Positions 10,050 through 20,705 of a DNA stretch of 58,650 nt are shown one piece after another (position 1 is the first letter of the stretch; each line of letters begins with the position of its first letter). Location: the NCBI GenBank assembly GCA_002763895.1, contig NSLH01000017.1, positions 1-58,650 of the forward strand. The letters are read 5' to 3'. The position numbers and the translations under genes were made by a program. The stretch is from [Chlorobium] sp. 445. GTDB taxonomy: Bacteria; Bacteroidota; Chlorobiia; Chlorobiales; Thermochlorobacteraceae. Below the pieces are notes generated by a model, which had not been told where the DNA came from, did not search any database, and saw only the letters and a program-made list of their open reading frames with translations.

Positions 10050-10286
10050 AACATTTTTAACTTGGTGAGACTGAAGATAAACAAAAATTTGGCTTTTACA
10101 TGTAAAATTTGTGTTGCTGAATTATTCTTGCACTCACCCTGCTGTCTTTCTTTCTGGAAACGAACTCGACGCTCAAGACGTTAGCGCATGGTGATTTTTT
10201 AGCAAGCTGAGTTGTACCGAAAGTTTTTGAAACCACTAAAACCTAAAACAGACACTTAAACAAAAACTTCATCGCATATCACGCAT

Positions 10287-10607
10287 ATGGCTTGGCTTAT
10301 TCTTATTGTCGCAGGCTTGTTTGAAGTCGGCTTTACCACTTGTATGAAACTCTCCAATAATTTCTCCGACTGGCGCTGGACCGCAGGTTTTCTTATCTGT
10401 GCAACACTGAGCTTTGTTTTTCTTAGCAAAGCTGCACAAACCCTGCCGCTTGGTACAAGTTATGCGGTTTGGACGGGCGTTGGTGCTGCAGGTACTGCGC
10501 TTATCGGCATTGTCTTCTTCAAAGAATCGTCAGATTTCTGGCGGCTGTTTTTTCTCCTAACGCTTATTGCTTCTATCATCGGTCTGAAATTTGTCTCATC
10601 AGAGTAA
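10287..10607 (+). CDS. Small multidrug resistance family transporter, Gdx/SugE type
   Basis: 106 residues with four transmembrane helices, the normal SMR size. The essential proton/substrate-coupling Glu is Glu13 in helix 1 (VAGLFEVGF). The segment LPLGTSYAVWTGVGAAGTA is characteristic of the SugE/Gdx branch, whose characterised members export guanidinium by proton antiport as dual-topology dimers. The gene stands alone between pstB (divergent) and the AGCS symporter (convergent, 18 bases away). I looked for a guanidine riboswitch in the 237-base leader and saw none, so assignment to guanidinium rests on the protein only. Confidence 0.9.
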   Translation: MAWLILIVAGLFEVGFTTCMKLSNNFSDWRWTAGFLICATLSFVFLSKAAQTLPLGTSYAVWTGVGAAGTALIGIVFFKESSDFWRLFFLLTLIASIIGLKFVSSE

Positions 10608-10625
10608 TGCCGTTGCGACCTTGCT

Positions 10626-12134
10626 TTACTTGAAGCGCCTAATTTCTCCGCTCTTTAGACGCGCCAGATAAGACTCTAAATCGCGTTTAACTTCTGGCGC
10701 AAGAATATACAGCCCAATGATATTGGGGAAACTCATTGCAAAAATCATTGCGTCGGAAAAGTCTGTTACCTTGTCCAGACTCATCGTGGAGCCGATAACA
10801 ATAAAGACACAAAAGAGAATTTTGAAGGTCAGGCTTGTTGCTTTCTTTTCACCAAAGAGGTATGTCCAGGCTTTTAAGCCGTAGTAACTCCATGAGAGCA
10901 TGGTAGAGAAAGCAAAGAGGAAGACAATCAGTGCGAGCAGATACGGAAACCATGATAGCACGCTTGCAAATGCAGCGGAAGTCAGTGCCACACCGTTCAT
11001 ATCACTTGGCGCATTGAATCCTGTAACTACAATCACCAGTGCGGTACAAGTACAGACAACTACTGTGTCGATAAATGGTTCTAAGAGCGCCACAATCCCT
11101 TCCGTAATTGGCTCATCGGTTTTGACTGTTGAATGTGCAATGGCTGCTGACCCGATGCCAGCTTCATTGGAAAACGCAGCACGACGCACGCCTTGAATCA
11201 TTGTACCTAAGACGCCTCCTGCTACGGACTCTGGCGCAAACGCCCCCGAGATAATTAGCCATAACGCCCGTGGCACATCAGCAATATGCACTATCAAGAC
11301 CACAAGTGTTGCTAGTATGTAGATTCCACACATGATTGGTACGATTTTATCCGTCACGCGCACAATAGATTTGATACCCCCAATAATCACCAGTCCGACC
11401 AGCACGGCTGTTATCAAGCCAAAGAGCCATCCATAACCGAGTAAAACACTTTCTGATTCGCCCGTGATGACTACAAATTGCTTGAAGGCTTGATTGACTT
11501 GGAACATATTGCCTGCACCCAATGAACCGCCGACACACATGAGCGCAAAGAACGTCCCCAAAAACTTCCCGACCGCTGCTTGATTGCGCACAGCAAGCGC
11601 TTTGCTTAGGTAGTACATCGGACCGCCCGACACACTACCATCGTCGTTGATAGTGCGATACTTGACGCCCAGCGTGCACTCGACAAACTTAGAGGACATC
11701 CCCAGCAACCCCGCTAAAATCATCCAAAATGTTGCACCTGCACCACCTATGGACACAGCAATAGCTACGCCTGCAATGTTGCCCAGCCCAACTGTCCCTG
11801 ACAGCGCCGCTGCAAGTGCCTGAAAGTGCGAGACCTCACCTTTCTGCGTTGGATTGTCATAATCACCACGCACCAGTTCAATGGCATGTTTGAAACCACG
11901 AATGTTGATGAATCCCATGTAGAACGTGAAGATAGCAGCACCGCTAATTAGCCAAACAATGATGAGTGGCAAATTCACTTCACCCATCGGAACCGCATAA
12001 AACACGACACTTGAGACGGCATCCGTCAGCGGTGCTACAGCTTCATTGATGCGTTCATCTATGGATTTTTCAGCATAAAGTGTGGAGGCAAAAAACAAAA
12101 TGAAAGAGACGATGAAGCCTAAGCTTCGCATCAA
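10626..12134 (-). CDS. AGCS-family sodium:alanine/glycine symporter
   Basis: 502 residues with an N-terminal hydrophobic leader and about eleven to twelve transmembrane helices. The family motif region [15 protein letters not shown] is present, as are the [15 protein letters not shown] and [12 protein letters not shown] regions typical of AgcS/AlsT transporters that take up alanine or glycine with Na+. Length and motifs are complete. It is convergent with the Gdx gene and divergent from mltD at 12351; the 216-base gap upstream should contain its promoter. Substrate specificity cannot be read from sequence alone. Confidence 0.93.
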   Translation of the reverse strand: MMRSLGFIVSFILFFASTLYAEKSIDERINEAVAPLTDAVSSVVFYAVPMGEVNLPLIIVWLISGAAIFTFYMGFINIRGFKHAIELVRGDYDNPTQKGEVSHFQALAAALSGTVGLGNIAGVAIAVSIGGAGATFWMILAGLLGMSSKFVECTLGVKYRTINDDGSVSGGPMYYLSKALAVRNQAAVGKFLGTFFALMCVGGSLGAGNMFQVNQAFKQFVVITGESESVLLGYGWLFGLITAVLVGLVIIGGIKSIVRVTDKIVPIMCGIYILATLVVLIVHIADVPRALWLIISGAFAPESVAGGVLGTMIQGVRRAAFSNEAGIGSAAIAHSTVKTDEPITEGIVALLEPFIDTVVVCTCTALVIVVTGFNAPSDMNGVALTSAAFASVLSWFPYLLALIVFLFAFSTMLSWSYYGLKAWTYLFGEKKATSLTFKILFCVFIVIGSTMSLDKVTDFSDAMIFAMSFPNIIGLYILAPEVKRDLESYLARLKSGEIRRFK

Positions 12135-12350
12135 GTTTTTTTCGACATCCGTTTAGGTTGTTTTGCGATAGATTTTTTGTGTCCATCAATATAATTATCT
12201 TAGTTTTTATCTGCAGTCTTTTGTCGCCCTGATGCATTCCGACAGAGATTCGACACAAAAAAATTCTTTGTATTTTCAAGTTTTTGGCAATAAGCAATTA
12301 TATTCAGAGCAGTTTTAAATTTCAACAATCTACAAAAACCATTTGACCGT

Positions 12351-14027
12351 TTGATGAAACGTCCTATTGCGTTGTTTCAAGCCACTTTTAGTTTATTCTT
12401 GATCCTACTTTTGGTAGGATGCGCTACCCCAAGCGTCACTCTGAAACTTGCTCCACCAGAGGAGACTGATTTGGAACTTGTACCTGTTGATGCCGAGAAA
12501 ATCGCTTACCTTGATTCACTGAGCCGTGCAAACGCCCTGGCACGCCAGAAGCAAGTCAGTGCGCTTGCTCGAGCTGAAGAAAAAGAACAGCGCAAGACAA
12601 AGTCGTTGAAGCTGGCACGTGTCAAACTGCTTGCGGAACTTGCCGAAAAACAACATCAAGAAAAAAACGAAGAGATTGTTACCACACTTACTGAAGCCAT
12701 TGAACTTATCGCTGAACTGATAGAGTACGAAGAGTTGGAGCGTGATTTTAATTTTAGCTGGATGGCTTTTCGTTTGTTACAACTTTACGATGAACATGTT
12801 TTTCCGCTTTCGCAGTTAGATACTGATAATCCTGCACTTGCACTTCGGGAGCGACTGCTTGGCAATGCCGAACACATTGAGATTGATGAGCAACTTTTTT
12901 CTGGACTGCTTTTGCCCAAAACGCAAATTCCGCTCGAGATTAACGCGGAGGTCAAAAAATTCATTACATACTTCTCAAAGTCCCCAAAGATGAAAGAGAT
13001 TTTTCAGCGCTATTTAGAGCGAGCGGCACTTTACTTCCCGACAATGGAGCGCGTCATTGCCGAAGAAGGTGCACCACCTGAACTGATTTATCTTTCTATT
13101 GTGGAGAGCGGTGTAAATCCGCATGCACGTAGCCGCGCTAATGCGATTGGCACTTGGCAGTTTGTCAAAAGCACAGGTCGGCTCTATGGTTTGGAAGGCA
13201 ATAAGTGGTTTGATGAACGGCGCGACCTTATCAAATCCACGCGCAGTGCCATGCGGCATCTTAAAGATCTTTACCAAATCTATGGCGATTGGTATCTAGC
13301 ACTTGCAGCCTACAATGCTGGTCCTGGGCGAGTCAATAAAGCCTTACGCAAATCTCCTCAGAAACGTGATTTTTGGTCGCTACGCAAATACTTTCGCCGT
13401 GAAACCCAGCAGTATGTACCACGCTATATTGCAGCGACACTTATTGCGCTGAATCCAGAACGGTTCGGCTTTGAGCCGATGTATTATGCTAAGCCGATTG
13501 AATACGATGAAGTCTCCGTGCCCGACTGCATCGCACTCTCCACCATTGCTGAATATTCAGGCGTTTTTGCTCGATACACTTCAATTTTTGAATCCAGAGC
13601 TCTTCAAAGCTATCACGCCACCTGCTTACCGCGGCTACAAGCTCAAAGTGCCAAAAGGATATGCTGCAACTGTTGCCGCTGCAATTGAGAATATTCCTAT
13701 TAGCGAGCGACTCTATTTTATTGCGCACAAAGCCCAGCGCGAAGAATCTTTGATGACACTTGCTAAACAATATCACGTTTCTGCTGATGCCTTAAAGCAA
13801 TTCAACGAGCTCAAAAGCTGGTCTGTACCAAAAGGCAGTGTCGTGATGATTCCAACCACGTTTGATGTCTTTCAGACGGTTAGCTATTCCCTGCGCGACC
13901 TTTCTGACGATAGTCGAGAAGCGCGTTATCGTGTTCGCTATCGTAAGCGCTATGCCATGCGCAAACGCTACAAGAAACGCTCCACGCTGCGGTGCTCACG
14001 CCGCCCTCTGCCCCTTTGGTTCGCTAA
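12351..14027 (+). CDS. MltD-like membrane-bound lytic murein transglycosylase with LysM (frameshifted)
   Basis: A lipoprotein signal ends at the Cys in LLVGCATPS. A helical region is followed by a GH23 goose-lysozyme-like domain: the catalytic Glu is in LSIVESGVNPHA, with AIGTWQFVKSTGRLYG and ALAAYNAGPGRVNKAL. The frame breaks at the T5 run 13564-13568. Dropping one T restores the MltD continuation FLLDTLQFLNPEL and ITPPAYRGYKLKVP, then a LysM module (about 13710-13860) ending in VPKGSVVMIP. The 3' end is uncertain: the corrected frame has no stop before the next gene, while a stop at 14025-14027 lies in a neighbouring frame after the Arg/Lys-rich tail. The enzyme cleaves peptidoglycan glycan strands to 1,6-anhydro products at the inner face of the outer membrane. 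Confidence 0.85.
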
Positions 14028-14103
14028 CACATGGGAAAAATGTGCGCCTTTTCTGATTTACAGAAAAATTCGATTATGGAGTTTTAACTCAACTTGCTCT
14101 AGC

Positions 14104-16363
14104 GTGAGGCAATTTGCGGCGCACAAAGTCTTTTGGAAACCGTTTGTTTTCCTGCTACTCACGTTTTCATTCAGCGCATGCAGTCCTGACGACAAAAGCC
14201 CAATCGCCAATCTTTATCACGAGTTTACGGCTTACTTCAATGCGTATTACAACGCAACAGTTGAATATGAAAAAGGCTTGAAAGCCATGAAAGGCTCGGT
14301 CAGCTATGACCGCAATGCCCGCCTGCAGATTTTTGTCTCACTTGAAAATGCGGCGCAAGGCAAGCAGTTCTTTGATCGCGTCATTGAGAAAACTGCCCTG
14401 GTTATTAAAGCTCACCCGAATAGTTCAATTGCTGACAATGCTTTGCTCTTGATGGGTAGAGCGTATTACTACCAACGTGAGTTTGCTGCTGCAGAGCGCA
14501 AATTCAAGGAAGTGATTTCAAACTACACCGACAGCGATGTGTTAGATGCTGCCACGTTTTGGTACGGCAGATGCCTTGCACAGCAGCAACAGACCCTTCA
14601 AGCTAAAGAGATTTTAGGTTCAGTGATTGCTTCACCGAGAACGAGTGCAGCGGTGCGCGCTGATGCACATTTTGCCCTTGCCGAACTTGCCATACGTGAT
14701 GAAGCTTTTCAAGAAGCCATTAAGCAAATTGAGCTTGGCTTGCCACTTGCCGTTGATATTGAGCAAAAAGCACGGGCTGCCTTTGTGCTCGCACGCATCT
14801 ATGACCAGCTTGGAGATTTCAAGAGTGCGGCAACCTATTATCAAGCGGTGTTAAAGCTCAATCCCGACTTTGAGCTTCAATATGCGGCACTGCTTAGCTA
14901 TGCGCTCGACTTGCGCGAACAAAAAGAGTATGAAGCTGCAGAGCGCGTTCTTCTTCGCATCTTGGGCGATGATAAATATCTTGACAAATTTCCTGAAGTG
15001 CGTTACGAACTAGCACAGTGTTATGAGCTACAAGACCGCTTAGGTAAAGCGTTAGACCTTTATATCGAAATTATTCGTCGGCATAAAAAGACAGAATTTT
15101 CAGCGCGCAGTTATTTGCGCTTGGGGCTTATCAAGCAAGAGATTTCACGCGACTACGCTGCTGCACTTGCGTTTTTATGACAGTGCCAAAGTTGAGTTCA
15201 ATCAAGGTGAAGTCGGCAAACTCATTGAGGAATCCGTAAAGCGCATGGAGAAAATCTTAAAACTCTATGAAAGCCGCTCTGCTCTGGATAGTACCTTGCG
15301 CTTGGGTATTGTTAAGGGGGATACACGCACGGAGCGTAAGCGTGTTGATACCACGGCACTGCGTGAGCGTCGCACCATGCCGCGCACTCGACGTGACTAC
15401 CGCCGCAGCGTTTTTCTTGAACTTGGCGGCATTGAGAGTTTTAGTGATTCAGCAGAGGTACGCACAACCATCAAACGCCCAAAAATCACTTTTGCAGCGG
15501 CACGCGATAGCGCCACCTACCTGCGCTATAAGCTCGACTACATCGATTATTCAGCTGAAATTGCCAACTTCTATCAGATGATTTTACCCATTGCGGATTC
15601 TGCAAAAGCGTGGTACCATATCACACTTTCGTATATTGACGACAGTTTGCACACTTTTCCAGATTCCTTGCAGAAGAAACTCCTTGCTCAAAAAGCACCG
15701 CTTCTTTACGCGTTAGCCGAGGTTTATCGCGCCGAAGCGCAACGTGCACAGCAAGATTCGCTCTACAAGCTTATCTTAGAGAAATTCCCCCAAAGCAAGT
15801 ATGCCGAACGCATCCGTGAATATTTTGGATTGCCACCGCTTGTGGAAGAGACGGCTGATGACCGGCGTCTCTATGCACTGGCTCTCTCCAAATTCGAAGA
15901 TGGCGAAAAGACACTTGCGCTACGCACTTTGGATTCCTTGATGCACGTTTTTCCACGTTCTGCACTCTATCCCAAAATGCTGTTGCTCAAAGGCTTAATC
16001 TATGAAAAACAGGCTTTAGCCGATTCTGCTATATCGGCTTACTCTACCTTGGTAAAAAATTTTCCGAACTCCGAAGAAGCACGCTCCGTTCAAGCAAAAT
16101 TAGAGGTTGTGCAGCAAGCCAAAGCTACAAAACCTGACTCACTTTCATCACAGGTGAGGAGCAGCAACGACACAATAACCACCGATTTTATGAACATTAA
16201 GAAACCAGACACGACACTTGCACTGCCACGCGCGAAATCAACCGACAAGAAAGACTCGTTACTTGCATCGCCTTACTCACGAAGAAAAGAAAGACACGAT
16301 ACAACACTTTTGCGCCCCCGCTCAAAACGAACTATTTTGCGCGACACTTCAAACATCAAATAA
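14104..16363 (+). CDS. PorW/SprE-like TPR lipoprotein (frameshifted)
   Basis: About 752 residues after correction. Starting at GTG 14104 gives a clean lipoprotein signal: basic start, KPFVFLLLTFSFSAC, then CSPDDK. The region just after, NLYHEFTAYFNAYYNA, is the hallmark start of PorW/SprE proteins of the type IX secretion and gliding system. Multiple TPR units follow (about 14270-15170 and 15680-16130), and the C-terminus is rich in Ser, Thr, Lys and Arg. The frame breaks at the T5 run 15172-15176; dropping one T joins ALAF to YDSAKVEF. The same frame is open upstream into mltD, so start and gene boundary are inferred. It is two bases before pyrK. Confidence 0.75.
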
Positions 16364-16365
16364 TT

Positions 16366-17179
16366 ATGATGCATCACATGCCTAGCGCCTCACTTGTGCG
16401 CGATGAATACGTAGAAGTTGTAGAGAATCTCCGCCTTACCCCTAGCCTCAACATCCTTTCGCTACATGCACCGTATTTTGCTTCAGTTCTCAAGGCTGGG
16501 CAATTTCTTGAAATCAAGACCAGTGAGTCGCTTATACCGCTCTTACGTCGTCCATTTAGCATTCATCGCATTGATGGGGAACGCATTGAAATTATGGTCA
16601 AAGTCTTTGGCATTGGCTCACGCCAACTCTACGATGCCGAAAAGGGCACAAGGCTGCTTACACTGGCACCGCTTGGGAAGCCCTTCGGCTATGAACGCGA
16701 TGATTTTGATGTCGCGTTGCTGGTCTCCGGCGGCATTGGTGTTGCTCCGATGGCGCTACTTGAAGAAGCCTTACGTGCACGCAGCAAAGAAGTCTACAAT
16801 TTTGTTGGTGCTCGCACAGCTGAAGAGCTTGTTACGCGCTATCTCTCTAATGTAGAAGTTAGCCACAGACGACGGCTCCTTGGGCTACAAAGGTAATGTG
16901 GTTTCACTGCTCTCGACACGGCTCTCAGCGTTTAGTGGCAAACGGGTGCGCATCTTTGGGTGCGGCTCAAATCGCATGCTAGATGCACTTTGTACATTTT
17001 GCAACGCAAACGGTCTTGCTTGCGAAGTCTCAATTGAATCGATTATGGGCTGTGGGATTGGGATTTGTTATGGCTGCCCTATTCGAGTGCGTGATGAAAA
17101 CGGCACGGTGCATAACAAGTTGCTTTGTCAATACGGCAGTGTCGTCGATGCGCGCGAGATTGTTTTTGACGATTTTTAA
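16366..17179 (+). CDS. pyrK: Dihydroorotate dehydrogenase electron-transfer subunit PyrK (frameshifted)
   Basis: About 270 residues in two frames. The first part is an FAD/NAD-binding ferredoxin-reductase fold: LRRPFSIHRI binds FAD and VSGGIGVAPM is the NAD-binding Gly motif. The second part contains the PyrK [2Fe-2S] site, with Cys residues in MGCGIGICYGCP and LLCQYG. The frame changes at the CC pair 16863-16864; removing one base gives VSTDDGSLGYKGNV, the usual PyrK sequence. PyrK passes electrons from PyrD to NAD+ in pyrimidine synthesis. No pyrD is adjacent. It starts two bases after the PorW-like gene and ends five bases before the ArsA-like gene, so these genes are probably one operon. 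Confidence 0.92.
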
Positions 17180-17184
17180 CTCTA

Positions 17185-18150
17185 ATGAGAGGTCGTGCCA
17201 TGCAGCTGAGCGATCCTGAACTCAAACTAATTATCATTGGCGGTAAAGGTGGTGTTGGCAAAACCACCGTTGCCGCTTCGCTTGCCCTTGCACTCTCAAA
17301 GTCATTTAAGACAATTGTGGTCTCTACTGACCCTGCGCACTCACTTGCCGATAGTTTTGCACAAGTGATTGGCGACCGCATCACGAAGATTGATGCCACA
17401 GCAACTTGCTACGCTTACGAACTCAATGCTGAACGTGCCTTCAAGGATTTTATCGCTCAGCACGATGCTGAACTGCGCCTTATCATGGATACAGGCACTT
17501 ACTTCGATGAAGAAGATATTGACATGCTGATGAACCTTGCTTTGCCCGGCATGGACGAAGTGATGGGTCTTAAAGCGATTATCGATCTGATTGAACAAGG
17601 TGACTACGACAAATACATCATTGATACAGCACCAACTGGACACGCTTTACGCTTGCTGATGATGCCTGACCTTTTGGACAATTGGGTAAAAGTTTTTGCG
17701 AAGTTACGCTGGAAATACCGCACTGTTGTCTCCACATTCAAGGGCAACTATACGCCTGATGCTGGCGATGACCTTTTGCTTTCTCTTAAAAAGGCGGTCA
17801 AACGCATTGAGAGCACTTTGAAAAATAGCACTCGCTGTGAGTTTTTGCCTGTAACGATTCCGGCAGAAATGGCGATTGCAGAAACGCAGCGTTTGGTTCA
17901 GTCACTGCGTCAGTATGGCATTGCGGTGCGGCGCTTGATTTTGAATCAAGTTGTGATGCAGAAAGGCACGGATGCGCTGCTTGCCGCAAAGTATGACGAG
18001 CATCGTGCTCTCAGACAGCGAGCTTGTGAGTTATTTCATGACCTTGAACTTATTACGATAGGGCTGCAGCCCACGGAAGTGCGCGGAAAAGAAAAGCTGG
18101 AGCATTTTTCGCGATTTATTTTCCAGCTTCAGTGCTTTGACTTTGCTTAA
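17185..18150 (+). CDS. ArsA/Get3-family ATPase
   Basis: 321 residues, a single-domain ArsA/Get3 ATPase. The deviant Walker A is IGGKGGVGKTTVAAS, switch I is VVSTDPAHSLADSF and the DTAPTGHALRLL motif is complete. The C-terminal GLQPTEVRGKEKLEHF matches the end of bacterial ArsA-like proteins. No arsenic genes (arsB, arsC, arsR) are nearby, so a role in arsenite export is unlikely; bacterial homologues have been linked to protein targeting or remain unknown. The start could also be the second ATG at 17200. Its last 120 bases overlap, tail to tail, the end of the minus-strand TPR lipoprotein gene. Confidence 0.9.
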   Translation: MRGRAMQLSDPELKLIIIGGKGGVGKTTVAASLALALSKSFKTIVVSTDPAHSLADSFAQVIGDRITKIDATATCYAYELNAERAFKDFIAQHDAELRLIMDTGTYFDEEDIDMLMNLALPGMDEVMGLKAIIDLIEQGDYDKYIIDTAPTGHALRLLMMPDLLDNWVKVFAKLRWKYRTVVSTFKGNYTPDAGDDLLLSLKKAVKRIESTLKNSTRCEFLPVTIPAEMAIAETQRLVQSLRQYGIAVRRLILNQVVMQKGTDALLAAKYDEHRALRQRACELFHDLELITIGLQPTEVRGKEKLEHFSRFIFQLQCFDFA

Positions 18151-18976
18151 ACTGCGCTGCAAGTAAATGCGTGTGTCTTTGTAGTTTTCATCACCAATTG
18201 CCATGAAGTTTTTGTAGGCACTCAGAAAGTCTTTTCTATCAAATGCGGCTCTGGCAGTTTGATAGAGTTGCTCTTTTTCTGCAGCGGAAAGTTGCGGTGG
18301 CTGTTCTTTATCTTCTTTTTCACGTTGTGCAGCACGTGCTCGACGACGTGCGGCTTCTTCAGCAGCACGTCGTGCTGCCTCTTCAGCTTCTAATTTAGCC
18401 TCTTCATATCCCCTATTGGCTTCAGCTAGTCCCTGCTGCGCTTCTTGCGATTCTGGATAGGCACTGAGCACTGCGCTAAACGCCACTATGGCTTTCTGAA
18501 AGTTTTTTGCTGCTAGTGCGCTCCTACCAGCTGAAAGATTTTGTTCTACATGTTGTTGAATCTCGGCATTGTTACTCGACAGAAACTTTTTTGGCTTCGC
18601 TGTTTTCAGGCTCAAGGCGTTGGAGTTTGCGGTAGAAGCCCACTTGAGCAAGAAAATCATTTTTTGCTTTGGCATCTGCTACTGCACTTTGTAGCATTTG
18701 CTTTGTTTCACGATAAAATTGTGAGATTTCAAGTAGCTTGTCTTTTGCAGGTTGATACTTGTAGTTTTCAAGCAGAAACTCAAAGTCAGCTTTAGCTTTT
18801 TGGAGCGTTCGATGCTCAAAGGTTTCTTTGCCTTTCTCAAATGTACTTAGGGCACGGTTGTAGATAATCTGAATTTTTTCTTCTTCTGTAAATCGGCTCT
18901 CCCACTTTGAGATGGATGCACAGCCGATGGCGAAAGTGCCAAGCATAATCATTACCACTGCTCTAAGACACTTCAT
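18031..18976 (-). CDS. TPR-type lipoprotein with Ala/Glu/Arg coiled coil (frameshifted)
   Basis: About 314 residues after correction. The ATG at 18976 gives a lipoprotein signal, MKCLRAVVMIMLGTFAIGC. TPR-like helices follow, then a highly charged stretch of EEAARRAAEEAARRRAR type (about 18310-18400), then another TPR unit. The frame breaks at the T6 run 18587-18592 (A6 in the mRNA): losing one base joins EPENSEAKK to FLSSNNAEIQQHV. The start overlaps the end of the adenylate cyclase gene by 14 bases, so the two are coupled. The last 120 bases overlap arsA in the opposite direction, which is unusual and may hide another indel near the end. Function unknown; probably an envelope scaffold. Confidence 0.75.
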
Positions 18977-20450
18977 CGTACAGTACGCGATAGATTGTAA
19001 CAGCATAGAGTTTATTTTTGAGTAAGAGCGTAAAGGGTTCACTGAGCATCACACTGCCTTTTGGCAAATGGTTAGCTACCTCTTCAGCGATGAGAATTTC
19101 ATCAGCTTTTGCTACGCTGCAGAGGCGCGCCGCCGTATTGACCACATCGCCAATTGCCGTAAAATCCATCCGTTCCGCACTCCCAATATTTCCTGTTACA
19201 GCTACGCCTGAATTGATTCCGATACCAATGCGTAACCTACTGAAGGCTTCCTCTGCCTTGAAAATCGGCTGCAGTTTTTCTTGTATTGCAACTGCCGCAG
19301 CTACCGCACGCTGCTCTTTGGCACTGCCTCTAAAGACAGCCATCACTTCATCGCCCACGAATTTGTCAATGTCACCACCGTAACGCTTGATAATTTCTAC
19401 TTGCAAATTCAGCAGTCGATTTAGCCGTGCTATGACATACTGCGGTTCATTTACTTCCGCAAACGCTGTAAAGCCGCGCACATCAGAAAAGAGCACACAA
19501 ATCTCTTCCTTGAGTCCATCCTGCACTGCATCATCTACACCTGCCTTGCGAATCATTCCAAGTGTTGTCTGTGAGACATACCGGCTCATCATCAAGCGCT
19601 CTTTTACTGCAATCATCATTTTGTTGAACGAATCTGTTAGTTCGCTGATTTCATCATTGCCTTTCACAGGCAGAGGCTCAAAGATACCTTTGCTGACTTG
19701 CTTTGTTCCATTGTTGAGTATCTGCACGCGTTTTACAAAGAGCGCTGTAACGATACCTAAGATGACAAGCGCGACCAAAAAACCTGTTGAGCCGATAATG
19801 AGCACTTGGCGCTGTTTGCGCTCGACGAGTTCATTGATATGATCAATCGTGAAGAGCAATCGACTATAGCCCACAAAGATGTTCTGCCCGTTTGCTTCGT
19901 AGAAAAGTTTCTTGGTAAGGTAGATTTTATTGCCAATCTTGACTTTCTCATCTGCTTGCAACTCCAGCGCATTCCACAAGCTATCGGATGCTACGGCAGT
20001 ATCACTTATTTCTTCTCCACGCACATTTTGATAGACATAAAACTGACGCTGCGCATCAAGAAAGAAAATTTCTTCTAAGCCATCTAACTTAGAATTAAAG
20101 ACTTCTCGCACAAATGCACGCAAGACAAGTTTGTCTTGATCGCCTGTTGAGAGCGCCTCTGCCCCGATGCTGTTCATTGTCTGAAAGGTTGTCATAAAGT
20201 TCTTTTCGGAGAGGCGAATCAATTCCTCTTTTTCAGAAGCAAAGATTTCAAAAATGATATAAGAGAGTGCTGCAAGGAAAATAGAAGAGAAGGTCAATAG
20301 GTATTTCTTTTGCAAAGTAAGGCGTACAAAGCTTTCTTGCTGGCGTCGTAGCGCCGCATTTAGGTTGCTTTGCCATGCTCGCAGCAAGCCTATCTCAGCT
20401 TCTATTTGTTCTTCTTCAAGTTTTTGTCTGTCAAGTTGCTGTTGGGTCAT
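18963..20450 (-). CDS. Membrane-bound class III adenylate cyclase with HAMP domain
   Basis: 495 residues: an N-terminal coiled coil (1-45), TM1 (about 51-70), an extracytoplasmic sensor domain of about 140 residues, TM2 (about 215-238), a HAMP linker and a class III cyclase domain (about 315-490). The two metal-binding Asp residues are in LFSDVRGFTAF and FVGDEVMAVF. Substrate-selecting residues read IDKFVG and RMDFTAIGDVVNTAARL, the Lys/Asp pair that favours ATP over GTP, so cAMP is the likely product. The stop overlaps the start of the downstream lipoprotein. No cAMP receptor is seen in the window. Confidence 0.93.
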   Translation of the reverse strand: MTQQQLDRQKLEEEQIEAEIGLLRAWQSNLNAALRRQQESFVRLTLQKKYLLTFSSIFLAALSYIIFEIFASEKEELIRLSEKNFMTTFQTMNSIGAEALSTGDQDKLVLRAFVREVFNSKLDGLEEIFFLDAQRQFYVYQNVRGEEISDTAVASDSLWNALELQADEKVKIGNKIYLTKKLFYEANGQNIFVGYSRLLFTIDHINELVERKQRQVLIIGSTGFLVALVILGIVTALFVKRVQILNNGTKQVSKGIFEPLPVKGNDEISELTDSFNKMMIAVKERLMMSRYVSQTTLGMIRKAGVDDAVQDGLKEEICVLFSDVRGFTAFAEVNEPQYVIARLNRLLNLQVEIIKRYGGDIDKFVGDEVMAVFRGSAKEQRAVAAAVAIQEKLQPIFKAEEAFSRLRIGIGINSGVAVTGNIGSAERMDFTAIGDVVNTAARLCSVAKADEILIAEEVANHLPKGSVMLSEPFTLLLKNKLYAVTIYRVLYDEVS

Positions 20451-20705
20451 AGCACGCGGCGCAGATTAACGCGTTCTTAAGTTGCTGGTCTTTTCTCGTC
20501 ACTTAGTTTTCTACAATTAGAGCAGTTCCACAGCAATCAGATATTCGTTTTTTGAGCCCTGTTGCAGTGTCTTAACTGTTCAAAAAATATGAAGAAGGAA
20601 TAGCTTGTGTCGTTTGAAGATAATAAAAATAATTTGTGCCTTACTACTCTATTTCTTGAGGGCACACATTAAATTTGCTCAAAATTCAGTTCAACTTTTT
20701 TTGTT

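Noticed and set aside
10050-10286. Guanidine riboswitch before the Gdx/SugE gene
   Set aside because: The conserved elements of the guanidine-I, -II and -III classes are not visible in the leader on either strand by eye; only a covariance-model search would settle it.
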